Positions 53,329 through 61,264 of a stretch of 64,000 nucleotides of DNA are shown piece by piece. The stretch's first letter is position 1. The number at the start of each line of letters is the position of its first letter. The notes below the pieces were generated by a model. That model saw only the letters and a program-made list of their open reading frames with translations. It was not told the origin of the DNA and made no database searches. The stretch comes from VRUE01 sp963816785 (GTDB taxonomy: Bacteria > Actinomycetota > Thermoleophilia > Solirubrobacterales > 70-9), in contig CAWFLL010000004.1 of NCBI GenBank assembly GCA_963816785.1, positions 1,240,001 to 1,304,000 of the forward strand, given 5' to 3'. Both the position numbers and the translations under genes were made by a program.

Positions 53329-54564
53329 TCATGCGGAATCCCTTGACTCTACCGGAGCACTCGGGTTTGGCATCGGCAACCCGGAATCGCCGTTTGTGCC
53401 CAATTGTGCCCATTCAAGCGCCCTGTCGAACGCGGCAAGGTGCTTGCCCGTCAGCTTCTCCCGGCGCTTCGCGGCGCGCTGGTAGACGCGAAAGACAAAG
53501 CGAGCATCCTTCCAGCCGCCCTGTTCAGCGATGTAGATCGGGTCGTCGCGGAGAGCCGCCCGAAGGCTTGCGTAGGTCCGGCGCAACGAGTGCGGCGTGA
53601 CCTTTGTGATTGGGTCGATGCCAGCCTCAGCGAGCTTGACATTGGCCGCTTTGACAGCGCGGCCCAACCGGGCCTGTGCGTTGCGGGTCGTCTGTCGGGC
53701 CTGCCGACCGTTCCGGGGCCGACTGACGAAAACCGGATCGCTGGGCCTGGTTCGAGAGCTGCGAGCCCGCCAGGTCGCAAGTTCCTCCTGTAGCCCGATT
53801 GGAAGATCAACCTCCCGTCCTTCGCCGGCCGCCGTCTTGCTCTCGCGGACGGTCAGCGTCCCGGTCGAAAGGCTTACATCGCGCCAATCGAGCCCGACCG
53901 CCTCACCGATCCGCAGACCGGCCCCGGCGAGGGTTGCGATCAGCGGACGCATATAGGGGTCGGCTGCGTCGAGCAAGTAGGGAAGCTGCTCCGGCTCCAC
54001 CCAGGTTCGCCTGGGCTCCGTCGCCTTCGCTCTGCGGCGCTTGCCTTTCGCGGGGTTGCGCTCGATGTGGCCGTACTCGACTGCCGTTTCGAGGATTTGT
54101 GCAAAGCGAGTGAGCGTCTTGTTCAGCGAGTTCGCACTGAGCTTGCCCTCCCGCATCTTGGCGGCGCGGTAAGCGTCCACCTCCTCCACGGTGATAGCCG
54201 GGAGTCAATGATCCTTGAAGAACGGAAGTAGGTGATGCGAGAGCGCCCAGGTGTAGTCCTCGACAGTCCGGGGCCGCAGCTCCGGGGCGCGGGCAGCGAG
54301 CCAGTTCGACGCGAACTCATGGAAGGTCGGAACCTCGGTGGGGGCCTCGACCACTTCGGGCTCGTCGGGCTTCCAGATCCCCGCCGAACATCGGCCAGCA
54401 GGTCGGCCAGCGCGGTTTCTGCTTTCTTCTTCGTCCACCCTTCGGCCTTCGTTCCAAGAGTCTCGTACTTGGCGCTTCCCGTAGGCGCGGAAGCGGGCCG
54501 CGAAGGTGACTTCGCCCGACTTCGCAACCCTTTCTAGGACCGTTCCTGTGGCGGGGCGGCTCAT
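53329..54564 (-). pseudogene. Tyrosine-recombinase integrase, inactivated
   Basis: Composite of about 410 residues. The N-terminus starts MSRPATGTVLERVAKSGEVTFAARF (AP2-like arm-binding part), then ETLGTKAEGWTKKKAETALADLL. A core-binding SAM-like domain (FHEFASNWLAARAPELRPRTVEDY) precedes the catalytic domain: Arg in GAGLRIGEAVGLDW, HSLRRTYAS, GGWKDARF and the nucleophile in FRVYQRA. The frame shifts out near 54490 and back near 54390. An in-frame TGA (54205-54207) interrupts HH..FFKDH-LPAITVEEVDAY. It ends 21 bp from the tRNA-Val 5' end. Nonsense plus shifts suggest real decay. Confidence 0.8.
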
Positions 54565-54705
54565 CAGTTCTCCTCCTCTCGGCGGTCAACCCGAACTCGC
54601 TCGTTCTTGGGAACCGCAGTCACGCTCTTGCCCGTCTCGACCCACACGTTTGTCCCCCGCGTGAAGCAGGCGCTGTCGGAGGGCGGCGGCTTGTCAAGGA
54701 CAGCG

Positions 54706-55272
54706 GTGACGAGACGCCGGATTAAGAGCAAGCGTGGGTTGTATTTTGGGCTGCTCGCTTTGGGGATTCTGGGCATTGGCGCGCTTAACTTCGCTGATCT
54801 GATCGGCATGCCTTGGTTCTGGATTCTCGCGGCACTTGTGCTGCTTGTCTTCGCTCTCTTCCACGAGACGACATATGAGATATGGAGAGAACGGGAGTCA
54901 TTGGGCGAACGAGGGTCCGGTCTCCGTGTCAGTGGTACCGGAATGGAGGTCCATTCACACAAGACGCCTGGGCGTATATCCATCGATACCTCGATAAGCG
55001 ATGGGGAGGCTCAGTCCATCTTCACCAGTAAGGACGACCCGATGCCAAAGGCAATCAGGCTTCTCGCCCCGCATGAGACCGATTACATCAGGCCAGAAGA
55101 TCTGCCGCACAGGGTTCGCTGGCGTGAACGTTTGAGGGGATACTCAATCGAGATCGTCTCACTAATCCCTGGCGGCATCGTGCTGGACGGAACCAATGGG
55201 CCGCCCCAAGCCCCCTTGAAGATCCTGATCTACTTCGACCTGCCCTCGTCAAGTCAAGAGTCCCCTAGGTAG
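54706..55272 (+). CDS. Membrane protein of unknown function with a soluble C-terminal domain
   Basis: About 188 residues from a GTG at 54706 with AAGGA upstream; in-frame starts at 54661 and 54607 are alternatives. Two adjacent membrane helices (GLYFGLLALGILGIGALNF, WFWILAALVLLVFALFHE) are followed by a roughly 120-residue cytoplasmic or external domain (YIRPEDLPHRVRWRERL, YSIEIVSLIPGGIVLDG). Base composition is less GC-rich than the neighbours, fitting acquired DNA. No family recognised. Confidence 0.6.
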   Translation: MTRRRIKSKRGLYFGLLALGILGIGALNFADLIGMPWFWILAALVLLVFALFHETTYEIWRERESLGERGSGLRVSGTGMEVHSHKTPGRISIDTSISDGEAQSIFTSKDDPMPKAIRLLAPHETDYIRPEDLPHRVRWRERLRGYSIEIVSLIPGGIVLDGTNGPPQAPLKILIYFDLPSSSQESPR

Positions 55273-55310
55273 GCGCGTTTAGTTCGCTGGACGTAGGAGG
55301 CTGGCCTATT
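55272..55310. repeat. Direct repeat, left copy, flanking the exported-protein block
   Basis: Thirty-nine bases beginning GGCGCGTTTAG and ending TATT match 57533-57571 at 32 of 39 positions. The pair brackets three paralogous exported-protein genes and could mark duplication or insertion ends. Confidence 0.55.
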
Positions 55311-55963
55311 CAGGATTCGGCGCGGAAGGTGATGCCGTCGAGGCCGGCTTCTTCGCCTGACACCTTGACCTTATTTGCGACTTCGCTGGCCAGGCCCGGT
55401 CCATAGACCGTCGCGGAGCCCGTGTTCGAAGCGCAGGTTCCGCCGCCGCAGGAGATCGAGAACAGGAGAATCCGGGCCGGCCGGTAGCCGGGGGGCAACT
55501 CGAAGGCGAACGGACCGACGCCGCCAGTTATGTAGCCACTGAGGTGAACGATGCCGTTGTGGTCCTTGTAGAAAGCGGCGGTCTCGTAGTCGCCTCCCAG
55601 GTTTTCCCACGAGCTCAGGAAGGGCGGCTCGCCCGGTGCCCCGATTTCGTGCCAGTCCTCCGAGGGGGCGAGGGAGTTGGCGGTGTTCGCCAGATTCGCT
55701 GTGTTCGCCAGATTCGCTGTGTTCGCCATTGCGGCTGTCTGTGCCCTGGGCACGGTGCCCAGGGTTGACTCCTTGACCTTGGCCCCGGTGACTGCGCCGT
55801 TCTTGATCTTCGCTGTCGTGACGGCGTTCTTTTTTAGCTGCTTGGGGCCAACCGAGTTCTTACCGAGCTGGCTCGCGGCCACTGCACCGCTGCCGAGGGC
55901 GATAAACAGGGCCAGGCACGAGACGACATTTGCAAAGGTCAACTTGGGACGCATGTGCTTCAT
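55310..55963 (-). CDS. Exported decapeptide-repeat protein (paralogue 2)
   Basis: A 217-residue protein: MKHMRPKLTFANVVSCLALF begins the export segment. Ten-residue units NSVGPKQLKK, NAVTTAKIKN, GAVTGAKVKE and STLGTVPRAQ follow, then a hexapeptide run LANTAN repeated three times. A C-terminal beta domain ends DGITFRAES. It shares head motifs (PPGYRPAR, KDHNGIVHLSGYI) with paralogues 1 and 4. Two Cys pairs in the head may form disulfides. Surface role unknown. Confidence 0.8.
   Translation of the reverse strand: MKHMRPKLTFANVVSCLALFIALGSGAVAASQLGKNSVGPKQLKKNAVTTAKIKNGAVTGAKVKESTLGTVPRAQTAAMANTANLANTANLANTANSLAPSEDWHEIGAPGEPPFLSSWENLGGDYETAAFYKDHNGIVHLSGYITGGVGPFAFELPPGYRPARILLFSISCGGGTCASNTGSATVYGPGLASEVANKVKVSGEEAGLDGITFRAES
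55683..55736. repeat. 18-bp tandem repeat within paralogue 2
   Basis: GTGTTCGCCAGATTCGCT occurs twice exactly and a third time in part, encoding LANTAN units on the minus strand. Such in-frame repeats change length easily by slippage. Confidence 0.7.
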
Positions 55964-56009
55964 GGCTTCTCCTCTGACGGGGGTCCGACGAGCGTAGCCC
56001 CCTAGATCC

Positions 56010-56639
56010 TCAGCCGGTGACCGCGGTGTTGGTCGCGCCGGTCACCCGTATCGCCTGGATCCTCGGGTTGATCGCCTGAAGTTCGAGCTGTGCGTGGGAG
56101 CAGGCGAGTCGGACCGTGCCGCCGTCACTCGGGAACGTGTGGAGCATCTGCAGGGGGATCGCTGCGTCGAAGGAGTCGCCTGCGAACTCTCCACCCATAT
56201 AGGCGGTCCCTTCATCGATGTCCTGGCCCGCCCCGTTCGCGGGGGCGAGCAATCTGCATTTCGCGAGGTCCTCGTTGCCAGAGCTGTGGAGAAAGGTCCT
56301 GGCGGTGATCGCATACGACCCAGCCGGCAACCCGGTCAGCGTCGCGAGCGGCGTCGGGTTCGAGATGTCGGTCGAGGTGACGGTGAAGCGGTCATCGCGG
56401 GTGACGCCGAACGCGGGACCGATTCCGCTCGGCCCGGCGGGCCCGGAAGCCCCAATCTGGCCCTTGAGCGCCTTCTGGGCCGCCTTGCTGATCTTCTTCT
56501 GGGTGACGGCGCCGTTCTTCAACTGCTTTGTTCCGACGCTGTTCTTCGGCAGCTTCAGGGCCGCATAGGACGCGCCCCCTAAGGCGATGAACAGGGCGAG
56601 CGTGGCGACGACGTTCGCGTAGGTCAGCTTCGGGCGCAT
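56010..56639 (-). CDS. Exported decapeptide-repeat protein with collagen-like segment (paralogue 3)
   Basis: A 209-residue protein: MRPKLTYANVVATLALFIAL export segment, units NSVGTKQLKN, GAVTQKKISK and AAQKALKGQI, then a short Gly-x-x run (GASGPAGPSGIG) typical of collagen-like stalks. A different C-terminal head follows (DDRFTVTSTDISNPTPLATL...). The head differs from paralogues 1, 2 and 4, so stalk and head appear to be swapped modules. Frame intact. Confidence 0.78.
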   Translation of the reverse strand: MRPKLTYANVVATLALFIALGGASYAALKLPKNSVGTKQLKNGAVTQKKISKAAQKALKGQIGASGPAGPSGIGPAFGVTRDDRFTVTSTDISNPTPLATLTGLPAGSYAITARTFLHSSGNEDLAKCRLLAPANGAGQDIDEGTAYMGGEFAGDSFDAAIPLQMLHTFPSDGGTVRLACSHAQLELQAINPRIQAIRVTGATNTAVTG

Positions 56640-56774
56640 CTGGACCCCCGTTGGTTCGTGGCTTCCGGCCTCGCAACCCGAGGGGCCGAGGCCCTCATTG
56701 CGACGCTATTCCTTCTCAGCCTGAACGGCAAGAGGGGGCCGCTCAGGACCCCTCTTATGTTTGGTGTGTCGTTC

Positions 56775-57425
56775 TCAGGATTCGGCGCGGAATGTGATGC
56801 CGCTCAACGTGTCGATTTCCGGAGAACTGGAGGATGTGTACACGTCGCCTTCAGAGATCGTAGCCCCGACATTGATGTTCACGCCCGACCCGGCGATGCG
56901 CACCCCGGAAAGGGTGGGTTCCACGGTATTGGGCGCGGGCCGGTATCCGGGGGGCAGCGTGAAGATGGCTCCCTCGACGCCGATTGCGACCCTGCCTACG
57001 AGGTGAACGATCCCCTCATGGTCCTTGTAGAAGCCAGCAGGGGTGTTGGGGAAGCCCGGGGTTCCGTTTGGGGCATTGGTGTCCCCGTGTTGGAACGCTG
57101 GCTCGCCTGGCGCGCCGATGACATGGATCGGCTCGAGTGCGGCCAGACCGTTGGCGATCTCCGCCGAAGGCACCGTTCCGAGCTTGGTCAGGTTGATGTC
57201 GGCGCCGGTCAGCGAGTTCTCCTTCACCTTGGCGCTGTTGACCGAGTTCTTCTTGAGCTTCTTCAGCGTCACGGCGTTGTTCTTCAGCTGCCTGGTGCCG
57301 ACCGTGTTCTTGCCGAGCTGAGAGGCCGCGAAGGCGGCACCCCCGCCGAGCAACAAAAACAGGCAGAGCGTGGAGATGACGTTCGCGTAGGACAGCTTCT
57401 CGCGCAATCTGAGCCGTTCCTTCAT
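56775..57425 (-). CDS. Exported decapeptide-repeat protein (paralogue 4)
   Basis: A 216-residue protein: export segment LSYANVISTLCLFLLLGGGAAFA, units NTVGTRQLKN, NAVTLKKLKK, NSVNSAKVKE, NSLTGADINL and TKLGTVPSAE. The head has YKDHEGIVHLVGRV, LPPGYRPAPN and the closing LSGITFRAES, like paralogue 2. The first residues KERLRLREK are basic. Probably paralogous by local duplication with 55310-55963. Confidence 0.78.
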   Translation of the reverse strand: MKERLRLREKLSYANVISTLCLFLLLGGGAAFAASQLGKNTVGTRQLKNNAVTLKKLKKNSVNSAKVKENSLTGADINLTKLGTVPSAEIANGLAALEPIHVIGAPGEPAFQHGDTNAPNGTPGFPNTPAGFYKDHEGIVHLVGRVAIGVEGAIFTLPPGYRPAPNTVEPTLSGVRIAGSGVNINVGATISEGDVYTSSSSPEIDTLSGITFRAES

Positions 57426-57959
57426 GTGGCCCTCCGTTGGGTTCGTGCCTTTCGGCCTCGCCCCCCCCAGCGGACGGAGGCCCGATCAAAGGACGGTAGT
57501 CCTCGTGGGCCTGCAGGTCAATCCAGGGGGAAGGCGCGTTTAGCTCTCTGGACCCATGAGGCTGGCGTATTGACAGATAGTCACGGTCCAGGCCGCTACC
57601 CCCTCCTCCGCCCCCCCTTTCGTGTTCGGCCTTCGGCTTACGCCTGGCCGTGATCGCACTCGACTTCGACCAACACCTAACGATCAAGACAAAGAAGGTA
57701 GGTCGAAGCTCGGGAGGGTTTCGGGTTTCGTGTACCTGAGACAGACAAGCCCCCGCGACCGTCAGCACGACTGCTCCGGGTCCAGGGGCGTGGGCCGGTG
57801 GGAAGTCTCCTATGCCGGCCAGGGCTCAGGCTAGGTCAGCTTGCAGGAGCCGCGCAATACAGAGGGACGGATGATGGACGCAGGCTCATCAGGCAGGCGC
57901 GCACTACCCCCTTCAACGTCAGCTACAGGGCCAGGTAGATACCCCTGATTGAGCGGGCA
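57426..57959. other. Intergenic interval without a recognisable gene
   Basis: Contains the right copy of the 39-bp direct repeat (57533-57571) and a pyrimidine-rich patch (57598-57620). Open frames here are short, lack ribosome sites and have unprotein-like composition. I see no tRNA or structured RNA. Confidence 0.4.
57533..57571. repeat. Direct repeat, right copy
   Basis: Partner of 55272-55310: GGCGCGTTTAG, CTGGAC, GAGGCTGGC and TATT are conserved in the same order, spacing and orientation. Confidence 0.55.
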
Positions 57960-58676
57960 CTAGGGCCGTGTGGCTATTCCTGTGCCCGTTCGGGGCTCAG
58001 AACGGCCAGCGGGAGCAGCTAGGGCCTGATACCTGTCCGCCGCTAAACACGCTGGCATAGTCAACGCCTTCACGGGCCGCCTGCCGTGACAGGGACCAGC
58101 CCTGCTGGCAGGTTCTTCATCCATCGTCCCCCAGCTATCGCCTGTCTCGTCCGTGAAGCCAACGTCATCGTCGTGGTAGGGGTCCTCGTCCTCGCCGTAG
58201 TAGTCGTCGTCCATCGGTGGCTCTCCGTCCCGGTTGACTTCGTTGGAGCTGAGTTGTTCATAGTCCACATGGGTCCGCTCGACTGTGACCGAGTGCTGGC
58301 TGAGAAGCGTCTCCTCGCCGATTGCCCCAATCCCGGAAATCGCGTACTGCGTCAGAGTCTCTTCTTCGTCGACGCGATAGACGGCGTAGAGGTACTGGCT
58401 GTTCCCACCAACGGAGTCGTCGTAGTTGAATGTTTGGTTTGTGGTTACGGTCGTCCCTTCGGTGTCGGAGGCCGTATAGGTCCCCCCCACAGACACATCG
58501 ACTGGCGCTCGCGTGGCCTTGACGGTGACGTTGACGCCGCCCCCTTCAGTGTGCTGCTCGGTAACGGCCATTCCCGTCGTGACGCTGCCGCCCCGGGGGA
58601 TGATCACGCCAGCAATTCGTTCTCGTACGTACACGGGGTTGCGGCGGATCGACTGCGGCGAAATCGCCGCAAGCAT
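57960..58676 (-). CDS. Unknown protein with strongly acidic segment
   Basis: A 238-residue open frame. The middle is beta-rich and Thr/Val-rich (TVTVKATRAPVDVSVGG pattern, TTVTTNQTFNYDDSVGG). It then has a strikingly acidic stretch, PPMDDDYYGEDEDPYHDDD, before a basic, low-complexity C-terminus. No signal peptide or named domain. Composition is less GC-rich than flanking housekeeping genes. The start and the last 50 residues are uncertain. Possibly accessory-element cargo. Confidence 0.5.
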   Translation of the reverse strand: MLAAISPQSIRRNPVYVRERIAGVIIPRGGSVTTGMAVTEQHTEGGGVNVTVKATRAPVDVSVGGTYTASDTEGTTVTTNQTFNYDDSVGGNSQYLYAVYRVDEEETLTQYAISGIGAIGEETLLSQHSVTVERTHVDYEQLSSNEVNRDGEPPMDDDYYGEDEDPYHDDDVGFTDETGDSWGTMDEEPASRAGPCHGRRPVKALTMPACLAADRYQALAAPAGRSEPRTGTGIATRP

Positions 58677-58832
58677 TGCCGTGGCGTCCTATGCGGCGGG
58701 TTCAGCCAGGGAAGCTCACCTGCGACACCTCGCTCATGCCGGGCCGGCGAACTGGCCCTCGATTCGGATCACGACGACGTCGCCGGCGAGACCAACCTGC
58801 GGGAAGGCTCCCAGGATGACTGGCGGCGCGGC

Positions 58833-59804
58833 TCAATCCATCGACAGAGGTCCCTCGATGCGGGCGTGCAGGAACTGGGAGACGAACGCGTTGTCGGAAT
58901 CGAAGAGCTCCTCCCTCGGCCCCGACTCGACGATTTTGCCGTTCCAGAGGACGGCGAGAAAGTCGGGGACTCGCTGCGCCGTGGCAAGGTCGTGGCTGAT
59001 GATCAGATAGCACCCGCCGTGCTCCTCGTGGACCTCGCGGATCAGCTCGCAGAGCAGCGCAGTGCGCACCGGGTCGATTCCGGAGTCGGGCTCGTCGAAC
59101 ATCACGATCGCCGGTTCCAGGACCAGGGCGCGGGCGAAGCCGGCCCGCTTCCGCATTCCTCCGGACAGCTCATTGGGCATCTTGTAGGTGGCCTCGGTCA
59201 GCCCCACCTCTTTGAGCCGGCGGTTGACGACCTCGGCGATCTCCTCCTCGCCTTTGTCGGTGTGCTGGCGAAGCGGGAAGGCGGTGTTCTCATAGATGTT
59301 CATCGAGCCGAACAGGGCGCCGTCCTGGAACAGCAGGCCGAACTTTTTGCGCATGTCGAACAGTTCGTCGTCGGTCATGTTCGGGACCGATTCGCCGTGC
59401 ACCAGCACGTCGCCGGAGTCCGGATAGAGCAGGCCGACGATGTGCTTGATGAGAACGCTCTTGCCGGTGCCCGACGGCCCCAGGACCATAGAGACCTGGC
59501 CCTCGGGCAGGCCGAGGTTGAGCCCGTTGAGGATGCGTGCCCGTCCAAACTGCTTGACCAGGTCGATGATCTCGATGGCGTCTTCGCCGCCGTGGTCGCG
59601 CTTGCGGCCGGTGTGCTGGCTGTAGGGGTCGGGGTCGGACGGATCGACGCCGGGGATGACGAAGTCGCGACCCATCACCGCCCCGTCCCCGGCGACGTAC
59701 GGCGCGCCGGTGCCGCCCTTAATCTCGGGCTCGGTCGTTGGCTTGGGTTTGGATCCGCCTCCACTGCGACCAACCGAATGCCGGGACTGATCTGCCGCTG
59801 CCAT
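58833..59804 (-). CDS. MlaF/Mkl-type ABC transporter ATP-binding protein
   Basis: A 323-residue ATPase with an unusual N-terminal extension of about 80 polar residues before the domain. Walker A GPSGTGKS, Q-loop FGLLFQDGALFGSMN, signature LSGGMRKRAGFARAL, Walker B AIVMFDEPDSG and switch His ISHDLATAQRV match the Mla/Mce lipid-transport ATPases. The usual permease and Mce substrate-binding genes are not next to it. ATG 59804 is chosen for GAGGAG upstream; a hairpin at 59819-59842 lies just before it. Confidence 0.85.
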   Translation of the reverse strand: MAAADQSRHSVGRSGGGSKPKPTTEPEIKGGTGAPYVAGDGAVMGRDFVIPGVDPSDPDPYSQHTGRKRDHGGEDAIEIIDLVKQFGRARILNGLNLGLPEGQVSMVLGPSGTGKSVLIKHIVGLLYPDSGDVLVHGESVPNMTDDELFDMRKKFGLLFQDGALFGSMNIYENTAFPLRQHTDKGEEEIAEVVNRRLKEVGLTEATYKMPNELSGGMRKRAGFARALVLEPAIVMFDEPDSGIDPVRTALLCELIREVHEEHGGCYLIISHDLATAQRVPDFLAVLWNGKIVESGPREELFDSDNAFVSQFLHARIEGPLSMD

Positions 59805-59818
59805 TTCATGCTCCTCTA

Positions 59819-59842
59819 CGTTGCGGATTCTCCGCAGCAACG
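59819..59842 (-). promoter_or_regulatory. 5'-UTR hairpin upstream of the Mla-type ATPase
   Basis: CGTTGCGGA pairs with TCCGCA-g-CAACG (one bulged base, 3-base loop) immediately upstream of the Shine-Dalgarno, so it could limit ribosome access or end upstream transcripts. Confidence 0.3.
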
Positions 59843-60082
59843 CCACAAAGGCGAGCCTTATCGCCCTGTGTCGAACCCCCAGTCTACCCCTGCCACCCGG
59901 CCGATGTCGTGCCTGGCCTCGGCGGTTTGCCTTCGGCCCCGATTGGGCAGAGGCAAACTGTCTGTTCTGTGCGAGTGTTGACCTCGCTCCAACTGCGCCC
60001 AGGTATCCGCAGATGGCCTCTACTCCAACGATTCGCTGTGGAGGTCATTGCCAATGCAGACTCAAATCGTCGTATCGCAAGA

Positions 60083-60919
60083 GTGTACGGGTCGGCCGAG
60101 ATCAATTTCGGCCGCCTGATGCGGGAGGATCTCGCCCCCTACCGCGACGAGTTGCTGATCTCGACCAAGGCGGGCTGGGACATGTGGCCCGGCCCCTACG
60201 GGCAGGGCGGTGGCTCGCGCAAGTACCTACTCGCCTCGCTCGACCAGTCGCTCCAGCGGATGGGCCTCGACTACGTCGACATTTTGTACTCCCACCGACT
60301 GGACGGATCGACGCCGCTGGAGGAGACGATGGGCGCCCTCGACACGGCCGTGCGCCAGGGCAAGGCGCTCTACGTCGGCGTCTCCTCTTACGACGCGGAG
60401 CGGACGCGGCAGGCGGCGGCGATTCTGCGTGACCTCGGGCACCCCCCTACTGATCCACCAGCCGTCCTACTCGATGCTGAACCGCTGGATCGAGACCGAG
60501 GGCCTGCTCGACGCCGCCGCCGAGCTCGGAATCGGGGTGATCGGCTTCACCGCCCTCGCCCAGGGCCTGCTCACGGATCGCTACCTGGACGGTGTGCCCG
60601 AGGACTCCCGCGCCGCGCGGGACCCCGAATTCGACCAATCCTGGCTCAACGACGAGATGATCTCCAGACTGCGGGGCTGAACGAGATTGCGTCTCGGCGC
60701 GGCCAGAGCCTCGCCCAGCTTGCGTTGGCCTGGGGGCTTCGGGACGAGCGCGTGACCTCACTCGTCATCGGCGCTTCCTCGGTGGACCAGCTCGAGCAGA
60801 ACGTCGCCGCCCTGGACAACCTCTCGCTTTCGTCGGACGAGCTGGCCGAGATAGATCGGCACGTCACGGCCGATGGAGGCATCGATCTCTGGCGGGAGGC
60901 GCGGGAAGGCGCCTTGTAG
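60083..60919 (+). pseudogene. Aldo/keto reductase, 5'-truncated and frame broken
   Basis: Similarity begins abruptly at YGSAEINFGRLM (60086) and continues DELLISTKAGWDMWPGPYG, LDYVDILYSHRLD, GVSSYDAERT, NRWIETEGLLDAAAELGIGV and VTSLVIGASSVDQLEQN. These are the L-glyceraldehyde-3-phosphate-reductase/KCNAB-like AKR pattern. The first roughly 60 residues, with the NADP strand, catalytic Asp and Tyr, are missing; unrelated DNA precedes the junction. Frames change near 60450 and 60680. It could not make an active enzyme as it stands. Confidence 0.75.
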
Positions 60920-60996
60920 CGAGGTCCCCCGCCTGGGATACCCCAACGGACTCAATTCCGCTCAAGCGTTTGAGTACATCGGCGGCATCCGTTATC

Positions 60997-61035
60997 GGGG
61001 AGGCGGGATCGAACCCGCGACCTTCAGGTTATGAG
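60997..61035 (-). repeat. tRNA-Met 3'-half fragment (attachment-site scar)
   Basis: The minus strand reads CTCATAACCTGAAGG then TCGCGGGTTCGATCCCGCC, an anticodon loop with CAT and a T-arm one base short, without the 5' half of the tRNA. The adjoining 61036-61150 has repeated TGGTAYCAGCC-type words and no gene. It looks like the scar of an element that used a tRNA-Met gene. Confidence 0.6.
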
Positions 61036-61264
61036 GTGCCTTGACGGGGTTCTGTCAGGGGCTCTGCGGCTCTGTCAAGGAGTCTGAAGCTTCTCTCAGA
61101 TCAGCTGAGTTTGGCTCAGTTTGGTACCACGGCTGATACCACGGCCTCGCGTTCGGGCCGACAAGCACCAAGAGTGCCGCCCGTGGTGGGCGAGGCGAAT
61201 CGGGCGCTCTGCAAGCTGCCCCCCGGGCGGTGGAGCGATTGAGGGCGGGAGGCCGGTGGCGCCG

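Noticed and set aside
55683..55736. Short tandem repeat considered as CRISPR
   Set aside because: Units are adjacent, in frame and without spacers; they encode LANTAN. No CRISPR array or cas gene was seen in the window.
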